A stretch of 64,000 nt of DNA, from positions 556,102-620,101 of the forward strand of contig NW_020170398.1 in the NCBI RefSeq assembly GCF_000524195.1, written 5' to 3'. A program made the translations under genes and the position numbers. The notes below the pieces were generated by a model. The model made no database searches. It was not told where the DNA came from and saw only the letters and a list, made by a program, of their open reading frames with translations. Source of the DNA: Echinococcus granulosus. Lineage: Eukaryota > Platyhelminthes > Cestoda > Cyclophyllidea > Taeniidae. Shown piece by piece: positions 27,101 through 39,500 of the stretch; within the stretch, counting starts at the first letter, position 1, and every line of letters starts with the position of its first letter.

Positions 27101-30100
27101 GAAAATTTTGTTGAGATGTAGGATATTTGAAATATTGATGTATTTTTTTAGCCCGGTTCCTAGCTTTAATATATGCTTGTGTTAGATCTTGCCATTGTTG
27201 CAAATGACTGTCAGGAAATCAAACAAAACCATTCCACTGTTGTCATTAATGGAATTCTCAAGGATAATTTAGAGGTTGGTAATATTTCCAACAAAGTTAT
27301 GGAATTCTTTCCTTCCCTTTTAACTATTCCAGTCATTTACCCATATTTTCGCCATTTCCATTAGGTTTTGGATGAAAATGACAACGCACCGACTTTTAAG
27401 CAGAGTGAATTCAAAGTTTTTGTGAAGGAGAATGAAGTTGGCAAGACTTTGGTCCATCTACGCGTCACCGACTTAGATTCGGGTGAGAACTCGCGTCTGA
27501 GTTACTCTCTACGACCTGGCGGTCATTTTGCGACAAATCAGAAGCCCCCCAATGAGTTCCTTCTAATGCATGTCCTCGCCTCTCCAGCTCCAGATGGCGT
27601 TGTCCTTCGACTTATACAACCCCTGGACTACGAGGCTGTCAGCTCTTTTGACTTTGAGGTGGTGGTTCAGGACCATGGAACACCACGGTTAGCTTCCACT
27701 GCTACGGTTTCTGTGGAAGTTCTCAATACCAATGATCAGCCACCAGTTATTCGATTTTTTAACAAGGGTAATTTACTCAACTTTGACTATGCCAGTCTTG
27801 AACGGGAAGAAGATACGGACGACCAGTCGCCTAAGGTCATTTGCCACGTTCATGTCCACGATCAGGATACTAGTTTGGATGAGGTTTTTTGTGAAATTAG
27901 CTCGCCTCAACGACTGTTTGATCTGCGTGAAGTAAGGAGTGAGAATACAATACAACGAAGGAAGGTTTACGAGATGATAAGTTTGGCTCAGTTGGATAGG
28001 GAAAGGGCGCCCAGCTACTTAGTTAATGTTCGTTGTGTTGACGGACGAACAGCCACACGATTAATTGGACAAAGTCAAGTACGTATCATCCTTAAGGATG
28101 CAAATGATAATCCACCATTGTTTGAAAAAGATCAATTCTTTGGAACGGTGGGAGAGAATGAGGCGAATGCTCTGGTAGATTTCAGGGACTCATTTATCAA
28201 TTATGGCCAATCTTCTACGCAATATGTGAGTACATCCCACATTCATGCAACTGATGCAGACGTCGGACCGAACGCTGCAATAAACTATTCACTTGCTCCT
28301 TGGAATCGTGAAGGAGATACTAATTCGACAATATCAAAAAAGGAGGATTACGAGTTCTTTCATATTGACAGAATCACTGGACAATTAAAAACACGTGTAC
28401 CATTGGATTTTGAAGCGAAATCATCGTACTACCTACTAGTGGTTGCTACTGATCAACCTCTGAACGCCTCACAGGCTCTTTCCTCCACAGCAAAGCTGAT
28501 AATTACGGTAATTTACTTTTCATTTTGCCTTTCTATCTATTTTGGATGGCCGGATAGTGGGTATTACAATTATCATTACTTCTAGGCAAAAAAATCACTT
28601 TTTCGGTGTATTAGTTTGTTTACTTGTTTATTTTTCTGGCTCTCAGATTATGAGAACTCATAACATCATACTTTGTTATTCCTAACTTATGGACAGTCGA
28701 AGCTGACAGGTTGTTAAATGGGAAACAAGAGTGAGAGAGTTGGTGGATTTATATCCCTCAAACACAACGCTTTAATTATTTATGTGTGAAAATTCGTCAC
28801 ATTGAGGTTCTATCAGATTCTCTCATTAACCTTTTTCTCATTTTTAGTTTTGATTAGTGCATCGACCCCTTTTTATGTTAAAAATGGGGGCTTATCCTCT
28901 TTGTCTAATTGGAAATCCACGTATGGCTTTTATCAAAATCTCACTTCACGTCATTTATAGCCTTTTCAGTATGCTTGATGTGCTTATGCGGTAAAAAAGA
29001 TGCTCAGTGAAGAGAAATGGATATTAGTGTAGCAAATTTAGGAATTTATACGATGTACAAATTAATAAGCGTGCAGTATTGAAGCTTTTTGTGTTTCAAA
29101 TAGACCACTTTGTTAAGAACTACGGGAATTAAGTGAAACTCACCCCACTTTTATCTCCTTGGGATTTCTGTCAAGGTAGTGTTGGCAAACAGACCCCAAC
29201 TGGGAGTCATTTACCAATTACATTAGGTTAAAATAAGGAATAAGTTTATTGCCTAGTCACCTGTTTGAAAATGAGTCGTATTAGTTTTTACGGCTCCAAA
29301 TGCTAATGATTGCTGGGTTGAGATACAAAAAGGCTGCTATAAGAGAGAAAGACGTTAGTTTACTAAATGAGCCAAAAATCTGTTCTCCTTTGCAAAGAAA
29401 TAATAAAATAAAGTAAGAGTCCTTCCAGTCTAAATTAGGAATTTTAGCTCCAGGTCAACTAGCACTCGGAATAAATACACTATCTTTTTGCCTATTATCT
29501 ACTGATTTCATGGTTGTGGTTGTTTTGATACCTTGGCACAGCTTCTACCCTTTTTCACATTTGTTATGGGACAGCATGCATCCTTGTACTGACATCACCC
29601 CTTTGAATGATAAGCAGTGTCTTTAAAACACCCAAAGCTTCTCCCTATGACAGGTGAAAGCACCTATAATCATCAAGTACCTCCCTTTGCATCACATTCT
29701 TCATGTTTTACTTTTTAAAATTAAAAAGAGGGAATTCCTAAGCCTAAATTCAGGAGATTTAGCGTTTGACCTAATTATGTATACCAATTGATCATCTTTA
29801 CGGAAATGGGCGTGTTTGCATATCATAGAAACTAGAGGTTTATTTTCCCCTTTCGTATTAGCCGTTTTTATCAAACCACGGAAGCATGGTCTGACCGATA
29901 CAAGGGACCATTAATGCCCTCTTTCAACCTGTCATGGCAACACTAGATTTGTGTACTGACTCATTAATGCCCAATCTATTACTATTGTCCTCCATATTTT
30001 AAAGTGTGATTTTTCTCCAAAAGGCAGTTATAGCTTTAACAAAGACGTTGACAAGACTTATAAACGCAAATCCCCATTTGATTATAATTTGTGTATGCCC

Positions 30101-33100
30101 TTCAAATTACCTTTTCCATTCTATAAAACGCTCCTATAGGTAATCTTACCAACCGTCCAAAAAGTAAAATCCTTTCCACTCTTTTTCTTTGTACTTTAAG
30201 TGAATTTCTTCTTTCTTTTATGTGATCAAACTATATTAAGGTGATTCACTCCTCTTACAAAATACACGCAGTCATTCAGTTAGTACTCCAAAATTGTGTT
30301 CATAAAGAAAAATTTTTGTTATAAAAAACCCTCTTTACTCCAGCTAGCCTTACTGTTTTTAAAATTTGCAAAAATGTGCGGAAGTTTTAAATGCTTCTCG
30401 TATCAATTTCCGTGTTTCGTGATCTCAATTTTCAGTAAATTAGTGTGAGCACGGATGTTGTCAAGACCTCAACCTGAGCAAATGAGACATAAGAACGTCT
30501 GTATGGAAACCTTTTATGCCGAGCAAGTGCCCACTCCATTCACTGATGCAGTTCTTTCAAGTGGTAAATCTTCTCATACCATTTTGGATGGCCTTCACCT
30601 TGCAATGATCAATAAGGAGAGTACCTGATGACAGGGCAAAAGGGAAGTGCTCTGGAATGTTTGAGAATTGGTCATGAAAAGAGGAAATTCGAGTTACCAA
30701 CAGAAACCTGTAGAGCTGTAGTTATCCTCATCAGAGACACTATTAAAATGGAATTAAATAACTTCATATGCATTGTCATCAATCCGGGTACTAGATTTGT
30801 CCATTATACTAACTGCTTGGCATGCGTTTAGAAGATGTTTGACTTTTTGAAAGCAAAGTCTCAAAGTAGAGGTACTAATCTGGGGATTGTAGGGTGTGCA
30901 TTATAAATTCATGTTTAACGCCAAGCAGTCATTACCTCTGGGAGCTACACATTTCCTCGACTTGGTCGAGTGACTTCGTCCTTCGTGCCAGAAGATGGCG
31001 CTTATTGAAACGTGGAGACGGTAAGCCCAAAGCAAGAGCAGCGTGGAATGCCGCACTTCCAACTCTCGGCAGATAGCTAAATGCTCCGATTTCTATCACC
31101 CGAAAAATACCCTTTGACTCTCATCATCATTCATTGTTTAATTTTTTCCCCAATGGGTGTTTTTTGTTAGTAAGCCCCTTTCCATATGAGTACGGGAAGT
31201 TATCAAAAAATAGAGCAATTTTCTGTTTAATTTCTCGTGGCGGTATGAAGTTGCGATGACTTTTAGTTGTTTTAATCATTCAAAAACCAATTACTTCCAC
31301 TCCTTTTGCGGTTGTTACCTTTACTTAATACTTCGTTCCACTTTCCTTATAGAGGCTGCTTTTTTTTATTCCCACTACCTCAATTTGCGTGATTACGCGC
31401 CTTCCATGTTCTACCCTAACAATGTCACAAACTTGTTTAAGTCAATGCGATTACCGATTAAGTTATTATGGAATGCAATGGAAAGTAGTTCCCACTAATT
31501 TTATCGTAAAAGTGACGTCCGCAGTAGTAGTAGTAGTAGTAAAACTTGAACTCGGGAAAGGCAAAAACGTTGCTAAAACTGGCCACATTTTGCTCTGCGA
31601 TTCACTCCATATAGTAAACATCAGGTGCCTAGCCGCTGTCATCTAGTGGTGACTGGAGGTAAAACGGAAAACAGATGATGTCGAATAGATTTGTGCCCCG
31701 CGATTTAGAGTTTCACGAATCTGAATGCAAATGTCGAATTAAACCACAACTTCACCAGGACATCCATGAAAAGTTATTTGAAAGTTGTACAAGCCCCTTT
31801 TGAAGTAAGAAAAACAAATTCAACTTGATAAACGCTTGAGCTACTCTTTTTGTAAAATCAAATGTGCATCACTTGTGGACCATTTTTAGTTTATCCGATG
31901 TATACTTAACAGGTAAAAGACTTGGATGACAACCCACCCACAATGCTGCACCAAAATTACTCCTTTGAGGTGACAGAAAGCATGCCAAGTCACACTATCG
32001 TCGGTCGAGTTGAAGCCACTGATGCTGACAGTCTGCCCGAGAATCGTATCATCAGCTATCAACTGCGGACACCCACCGTGCCTCTGCCAGGTGATGACAG
32101 TGCTGTCTCCTCTGCAGCTGCTAGTGCCACAACTTCGACTGCTTCTACTACTGCTGCCCTTCACTTCTTCACTATTGACAGGCTAGTTCGGCTTATTCTA
32201 CTTGATTTACTGCCTGATTGTATGCACTGCCTTCTTTCCTTTTTTCAAGTCAGTGGTTTAAATCAGTTGGGGTTGTCACGTGGAAAAAAATGCGCCAATA
32301 GGTCCATCACTTCATCCTTCATTTTGCTTTCTTCTGATAATCTAACTATAAAAAGCAAAAAATAGGTCTGTTGTGCGTACATCTACACTTTTCAAGCAAT
32401 TATTTAAAAGTTTAATACATTAACTTTGGGCGATTTGTGCACGCTCTGATATTATCTAAGTAGGTGATTGCTGAACTTCCTGATGTTTGCATGATCCACG
32501 GTTTCTAGCTTTTCTCAAGTCATAGAGGTAAGCTCCCGTTTTATTACTCATTTGCTTTTAAAAAGGATCCCGTACCTCAAATTTCTTCTCTGTCAAGTGT
32601 CCTCTTGTTCTTGTCACAAATAAGTGGAAATTAATCCTACATCTATTTTTGGCCGTAATCTTCCGTATCCTCATTGCCAATTGGATTATTCACAACCACT
32701 GGGCAAAAGCTGAAGAATGGGTAGCCCTAAAACTATAAAACACTATTTTTCAGGCATTCTGGCGTTATTCGCACGAAACGTCCACTGGATCGTGAACAAA
32801 CACCAAAGGTGACGCTGGAAGTTGTTGCTTACTCGGGATCCCCTGGACGGTTTCGAACTAATAATATCAACCCATCGTCTTCCACAGCAACTGTTGTTAT
32901 CACCATCCTGGATAAAAATGACAACGCGCCCTATATGGTTTCACTGGCTTCACCAGATAAAAAAAGAGTCCCCCTTGCTGAGGTGATTATTCCTTCGGAC
33001 AAACTTCAAGGTAGACCGCCCATTTGCGTTCCCTTTCCTTATGCATTCACCGATGATGACGAAGAGTTCAGCGGTAATGGAAATGCCACTGTAAGTCTGG

Positions 33101-36100
33101 ACAGCAATCCAAACTTTGAACTCAGTGAGGACCGAAGCAGACTATGCCTTAAGGTGGATAATAGGAAGGGTAAGAAGAAATCTATAACACCTCCACCCCC
33201 CGGTCAGTATTCGTTGAATCTGCTGGCTCAGGACAACCCCAAGGAGATCATCCACCGACTAACGAAGCGATTTCCCCTACGTGTGATTATTCAAAGCCCT
33301 CTGCAGGATTTCACTACATCACTGGGTACACCGAGGCACCAAGAGTCGGTATCATTATTTAAGTCGTCACGAATGGTGGAGGAACCTGTGAAGCGACAGC
33401 CAGGGAAGTCAACTGCAGCAGGTCGCATCCTTGGTACAATTCAACGACCATCTTCTACAACATCCAACCGAGGTGTAGGCAGTAGTTGGGAGCACAGAAA
33501 TGTTACAGTTATTGCCGTTTTAGTGTGTATGGCTTGCATCCTCTGCGTTATCCTCTTGGCTATTCTTCTCTTCATGAAGAAGTGTACACATATGAAAAAT
33601 TTCATCGTCAAAGGTAAGCACCATTGCTTTAGCTACTAGTGATCCGTATCATATCAACGAGTGTTGTTTTTCTTACAACAATGTGTCACATTGGAAGTGA
33701 ATTATTTGACGATTGATCAGATTTGTTACGATTAACAGGTCTTTTCATGATCATACTTCTGATAATATGGTTAACTTAATGCTTCTATTAACAAGTGTTC
33801 CTCTCGGCTTCTTTATCACTATTGCATATTAGACTGAGGATACCAATTACTCAATACAAAGTTTGGGTCTTAAAACAGATATAAACTTTTGAGTAAACTG
33901 ACAGAAGAGTAAATATTTTCACCCAAACTTTTATGTATCTTAAATGGTGTTGACTCCATGCAAAGTAGTCTTTTCCTTTAACCTAGTCATCTATAAACTG
34001 CACAAAAAGGCTGAGTTCCGTTTCTTTATAATTTGCAGCTTTAATATATATTTTCGTTTGAAACAAAAACTGATATAGTGTCGTACATTATTGCCAGAAG
34101 GTACTAGGGATGTCTGAAACCTCAGAGGTTGTGAATGTGCGATTGGTCCGACTACCATCTCCTTCATCCTCTTCATCTCGATTTTTGAGCTCGGCTGTGT
34201 CAAAGGCTTTGTAATGATGAGAAAGGAGCTTTCCATGGTGGGGTGGCTTCTGCTTCATACGGTGGTGGATGCAGATTTCACAATAGATAAGACCATACTT
34301 TTTGTGAATGTGAGGTGATTTCGGCAGCTATGTGAGTGTTATGTTTTTAATATTCACGCTTGAACGCAAATTTCTTCAGAATAAACTATTTCATCATGCT
34401 AATCAAAACAAAGGCCTCGATTCAATAACCAGGTAAACGAATGTAATGAACAAATGCATTGGGTCTAATAAACACAATACTAAGGTGATTAATAGCTCCC
34501 TTGGAGTTTGTAATCCTCTCGAAGTGGGATAAATGATATTCGAAGTTTTAGGCAGGGAAGTTTCCTTCAACGAATTAATTTTGGTATCCTAATCACGAGA
34601 TGGTAGGCGTTTTGTTGATTAATGTTGAGCGGTGCAGTATGGCTGAAGAATTGGCAATTCATAACCGTGGGTACATTCGAAAGTTTGTATTTTCTCTAAC
34701 AATATTTCATCACATGGAGGGAGAGAGAGGGAGATAATTATCACCGACCCGTTTTACTGCGTGCATGCCAATGTGGAGAAAATGAGTGTGATTAGAAGCA
34801 GTTTCATGCAGAAGAGCAGCTACGGCTGCAACAATGATGGCCCTATTTCCCTCACCCAGCGAGTGTCAATGACGGCCGCTGGCTCCCACGCCCATATCCC
34901 TTTACGTGCCTCCTCTCAACCCCACTGCCTCCCCCAACCCCCATCTTCCCCTCTCAGTTATTTTGACGTCTCTTTCGCCGGGGTGATGCCATCGTCTCTG
35001 TCTCACCTCGCCACCTCTTCGCCTTCTCCTACCCTTACATCATCCCTCCTGCATTCTTCCATCCTTTAAGCTATTTCCTGTGATTGACGAGAGTGAGTTC
35101 AAGATAAATTTAAAGATGCTTTACCTTCTGAGTGTAGTCAGCAAAATAACTCAACTTCGGGATTTGTATTTGTAAAATTAACTTCAGATTGACAAAAGAG
35201 ATTTTCCTCACCTCCCTTTTACACGCGTTTCTTTTGGAATTTTTTGCAATATGCAAGAGAGAGGTTTCACCCACTAGATTTGAGTAGTCTCCACTGCCGT
35301 AGAATTGCTAATATTTTAGTCTTAAATGGCCAGCTGGAATTTGGAATGTCGTAGGCCATGGTTAATTTCTTTTTCTTTTCCGTCGTAATTCCCTTTCCAC
35401 TTCTTTTTAAACAAAAGTTAATTCTATGAGATTTTTCAAATTCTCAAACAATACCAGAGAAAAAGGGAAATTTTCAGATCAAACAAGGTGGTCTTCAGGT
35501 GTTTCGCTTTCGTTTCAGATCATCACCGACCTCAATCGCAGACAAGTGGTCTTAACGCTCCAATCTCCGTGACACTGCACGACCTTTCCCCTAAGGCTGG
35601 AAAATTTACTACCATTGGTCGTTATCCTCCCTTCAAAACGGATCTCTATCCCTGTGTAAGTGCAAAACTCTGCTTACTCCCTAATTTGACCACTTTACTA
35701 GTTAATCTCTCCTATTGTGACAGAGAACTTTTTAGAACCTGACCCAAACTATTTTGATTTTAAATTGGGCAAAGAGCTTTTGTGGTGTCTCGCCAGACAT
35801 TGCGAACATGATTTTGCTACCGCCAGAGAAGACGCCTGTGGGGGGGGGGGGACGGGGTGGGGAGGAAGCGATAAAATCGAAAAAGGCGTTTTTTTACATC
35901 CTAAAAATCGACTTAATTTTACTGGTTTCTAAGACGTGTCTCACTGCCTTACTGCCTCGATTGATGAGTAAGGGGGGTCTCCACGTCTACTTGAAGTCTT
36001 CTAAATTTAAAGACTTTCCAACAGGTACGACCCGTCTTCTATGCGGTTAATCAAGTTTAATTACTCAACCGCAAACTTGCTCACTCATTATTTATGTTTA

Positions 36101-38527
36101 CAACATCTTAACTTTGTGAATTAGATCAGTAAAAAGTACCACCATCTTTTTTCCTTTAAACAGATATTTATTCTATAACTCTGTTTCTGTGTCCCACCAT
36201 CTTTATCCATGTTGCTGAATATATGTGGTTGTCAAAGATAATATCTCATATCATCGGGAGTAAGTGGTGCACCTCGAGGGAAGGGCAGACCCAGACACAA
36301 TTTTTCTTCTACCTTGGCGGGAGAACGATTTATTAATCTGCAATTACCTATCAAATTCAAATGAAGTGTTGGATTATTAGTTAACTTGAATGAAAGCAAT
36401 GCTCTGAGGTCTTGCAAATCACACTATCGCGAGCTTTTTTTAAGTAGTCTGTGGAGGCGTGCCTACCTTTTAGTTCCCAGCGTAAGGTAAAGTGAATGGC
36501 ATTGTTTTAACAGTCAAAAGTCTCGGTGTAATGGAAAGGGACTTTCTTTTCTTTAACTGAATGGAGTGGAAACATGTCTGGGAGTTTTATGATTCACAAA
36601 CAAATTCGATAAGAATGTCTCCTTTTGGGCATTAATTCTACACCAAAAGCACTGTATACGCTAAAATTCCGTTTTTTTACCACCAGGAATGAGATTTAGT
36701 TATTAAAATACATTCCCTTAGTTTGATCCGTTAGTGTCTCTGGGTAAAATTGTGGTTTCGCTGGCTAGAGAGATACAAAAATAATTACTAGCTAGGAAAT
36801 TTTATTACCTTTTGGTTAACTCATAACTTCTATTGGCGTTTTTGTTCCATTACGTGAGAAGTGCAGCATTAAGGAAGACATTTCTCCTCCCAGTAGCGTA
36901 GCGATTACCCATCCATCTCGCCTTTGTGCTTCCGTTCCTCCCTTTCTCCCTATTACTGCATCGGAAAATGATTTAAAAATAGGCATTAAAATGACAAATT
37001 CCTGATCTTTGCAACGTTTCGAGCTTTGTGGTCAATTATCGTACACAGGCTTCAAATTTCCCAAGTTGTTCCTGTCACCCACATTCCAAACATTTGATAA
37101 CCGGTTGTACTCCATCCTTCTATCATTTACTTTACCATTCCGTGGTGAAGGGTTATCTGCAGAAGTTTTTTGATGAATCAAAAAGACTATTTAAAAGCAA
37201 GGAATAACCACTTGACACTTAGTATTCCTTAACTTAATTCCGAAACTGACAAATTGCCAATTGAGCTGACTTTATGCAGACAATCGTGTAAATTTTTTCC
37301 TCTCCTTCAATTACATCATTCAGACACGAGTTTTTAACGTCGGATTTTTAATGAATACTTTGACTATTCAATCATTTCCATGATCAGTCCACTTTGTTGT
37401 CTGACATAGATGACATGACATCGCATTCGATGACTTTCTTTTCAAATGGCTCTCAACTCTCTGACCACATTTGATTGTAATGAATGCTTTGCTGTGTTTT
37501 GTTGTCTTGATGGGACAAAAGACTGGTCTCATTAATTTGAGTGAGAGCTAATAAGGCTAAGATGAATAATTTGCAGGTTGTGCTGACTGCATTCTCCTTT
37601 TACCCCAGATAGTGTTTCCATCAAAAAGACTTGGAGCTTATAAAATAAGTGTTGGTCGTTTTTGGTCATTTTGACTTTAGCTTTTCGAGCATGTTTGAAG
37701 TTTTTTCATACGTGGAATTACATATTTGGATGACCTTTTGGTTTTCCTTACGTTGTCAGAGACGATGTCCGTAAATTACTAGAATTGTTGAATTTCATTT
37801 GGTTTCGGATCATTTTTAAAAGGTAAATGACTTATCAAGCCTCTTTTGTCTAAGCGCAAAATGCATTTCCCTTCAACAGATTGACATCCAATCCCAAATG
37901 CTAGTAACAGTACCGCCTGGATCGGAGAATAGTTTCACCATATCGCCAACCGGACAACTTATGGGAAGCGCGGTTTACACTGACGATGCTAGCCAAATGA
38001 CCCCTCTTCTTACTCAAAAGAACAATCTCATGATACCTGCTTGTCATGGAGATAGCTTACAAAAGGTTTCTTTCGGTCCCATTTATGGGACCGCCTGTGT
38101 GTCTGGGCCACGTCCTCCCACTGCGTCTGTCGCCAAGTCGTCCATGTGCTCTATTCCCCTTGTGGCTCAGTATGCCTCCCAGACTCCAGTAACCACCACA
38201 TCACCATCTAGAACCCAAACGTATAGCGCTCTTCTTCCCTCAAAGTCATACAATGAATTGCTTCACTGCTCTTCAACGAAAACTAGTACTCTTGGTCGTC
38301 AACAGCAACAGCCATTGCTAGCTGCCTACAACAATGTTGGAAAGAAATATCAAGAGGACTACCAGATCCCATCGGCACAGACAGCTGCTCCTGATGACCT
38401 CAATTCTGCTTCCCTGAACTACAATTCAACTGCTTCCTTCACTCCTCTTCAGCTGACTCCGTCCTCTAGCCGATCACCCTCTCGTGTTACAGACCCTTGC
38501 GGCTGCGGACAAACTAGTTTTGTCTAG
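24107..38527 (+). CDS. Protocadherin, seven cadherin repeats, complete
   Basis: Six coding exons: 24107-25048, 27365-28507, 31913-32181, 32754-33613, 35519-35655 and 37880-38527. All junction phases match, giving about 1332 residues. Residues 1-23 form a signal peptide. Seven extracellular cadherin repeats follow, marked by calcium-binding linkers: DVNDNPP, DENDNAP, NTNDQPP, DANDNPP, DLDDNPP and DKNDNAP, with LDRE/LDYE/LDFE and DxD motifs. A 25-residue membrane helix lies at about 1035-1059 (VTVIAVLV to AILLFM). The cytoplasmic tail is about 273 residues, Ser/Thr/Gln-rich, ending TSFV. Such proteins mediate calcium-dependent cell contacts. Seven repeats resemble the delta-1/non-clustered type, but I see no conserved tail motif that fixes the subfamily. 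An acceptor at 24078-24079 puts an exon start 27 bases before the ATG. Confidence 0.92.
25049..27364 (+). other. Protocadherin intron 1 (2316 bp)
   Basis: GTGAGT donor and ATTAG acceptor, phase 0, joining cadherin repeat 2 directly at its DENDNAP linker. No other gene is seen inside. Confidence 0.8.
28508..31912 (+). other. Protocadherin intron 2 (3405 bp)
   Basis: GTAATT donor and TTAACAG acceptor, phase 0. A short AGT triplet repeat lies at about 31520-31541. The short open frames within have no recognisable domain. Confidence 0.8.
32182..32753 (+). other. Protocadherin intron 3, GC-AG type (572 bp)
   Basis: The coding frame runs to ATTGACAG, followed by GCTAGT rather than GT. The acceptor is TTTTTCAG at 32753. 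Joining AG to G keeps phase and gives FFTIDR-HSGVIRTKRPLD, the standard end-to-start text of a cadherin repeat, so the GC donor is well supported. Confidence 0.8.
33614..35518 (+). other. Protocadherin intron 4 (1905 bp)
   Basis: GTAAGC donor and TTTCAG acceptor, phase 1. Contains the GC-rich open stretch at 34725-35069, described separately as a possible alternative tail exon. Confidence 0.75.
34725..35069 (+). other. Possible alternative exon for the protocadherin tail
   Basis: An open frame of over 100 codons in clearly higher GC than its surroundings. It includes ITDPFYCVHANVEK and a Ser/Pro-rich end, and stops at 35067-35069. No convincing acceptor in the required phase was identified, so it may be non-coding GC-rich DNA. 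Confidence 0.2.
35656..37879 (+). other. Protocadherin intron 5 (2224 bp)
   Basis: GTAAGT donor and TTCAACAG acceptor, phase 0. Contains a run of 12 G followed by two GGGG blocks at 35840-35865. No other coding seen. Confidence 0.75.
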
Positions 38528-39051
38528 CCATTCTGTCCGATCATCTTACTACGCGTCAATTTGTGCTACCTTTGAAAGTGTGCATTATGTATATACATCC
38601 TATCGAATCCTATTTTGAAAGCTTGATAATATCGCTAGCCTAACTACATTTTCGGTCGTGTCTGTTGATCCAAGACGAAAATGTGAGTCCGGTTATCTCT
38701 TAACTTTGATCTGCCCTCCTTTGTTCTAAATATAAAGCATAATACGGGGTTTGGAAAGTGATGTTCATCGTACATACCAGTTACGTGAGGGCCAACCATG
38801 TTATCAAGGCTTTCTTTTTGCTTTCGTGAAATACATTTGCAACGATAGCCCACTTAAGCTGTTTTCTTTTTTTTCAATTTTTAACTACCTAGATGACCTA
38901 CTTTTGTGTCGTTCAGTGTCGAATTTGTTTCAAGAAAAAGTATGCTCAAAAAATGCCCCAATCTTGGCACGCCGATTGATGAAAGGAGGGGCAGCGTTAA
39001 AGTTTTAACGCACATAGATGTATATGTAAATTTTTTGAAACCCGCTACCGT

Positions 39052-39066
39052 AATAAAAGCAATAAA
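39052..39066 (+). terminator. Tandem AATAAA signals downstream of protocadherin
   Basis: AATAAA occurs at 39052-39057 and again at 39061-39066, about 530 bases after the stop codon, with no closer perfect copy noticed. A plausible cleavage and polyadenylation signal for the protocadherin transcript. Confidence 0.4.
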
Positions 39067-39179
39067 ATGCAACTGGAAATCTCCGAGAAAGGTTGGATGT
39101 ATGCGTAGAGACAAAATATACATTCTGCCTCTCCGCAAAAGTGGCCGTGTTTCCCATAGGGAATAGCACGAAATTCGGA

Positions 39180-39500
39180 ACCTCTGCAGCCCCTTCAGCC
39201 CCATGCCCCGATTACCATCTCACACACATTTGGCAAGTGTGGCACACACACACACGTGCTCCCTCTCTCTTCCTCGCCTCCTCACACACGCGCTCGTCTT
39301 TTGGTGGGACTGCAGCACACGCGAAAGCTTTTAGACCACCTCACTCCCGCCCTCCCTCCCTCCCACCTAAACCGCCTCCCACTACCGCCGCCAGTGCCGC
39401 CGCCGCTACCGCCGTCTCTGCGACTCAGGCCACGATTAGCAGTGCCTTCCCATCTGGACGAACTAAATGGCGCCGCCGGTTGTTGTGCTTTGTAAGCATG
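39180..39500 (+). promoter_or_regulatory. GC-rich patch with CA repeat and possible short first exon
   Basis: A sharp rise in GC, with a CA repeat (39240-39256), CCCTCC runs and CCGCCGC-type CpG-rich sequence. ATG GCG CCG CCG GTT GTT GTG CTT lies at 39467-39490, and a donor-like GTAAGC starts at 39492. This could be a promoter plus the first coding exon of a plus-strand gene, but no second exon was found. It may equally be simple GC-rich sequence. Confidence 0.25.
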
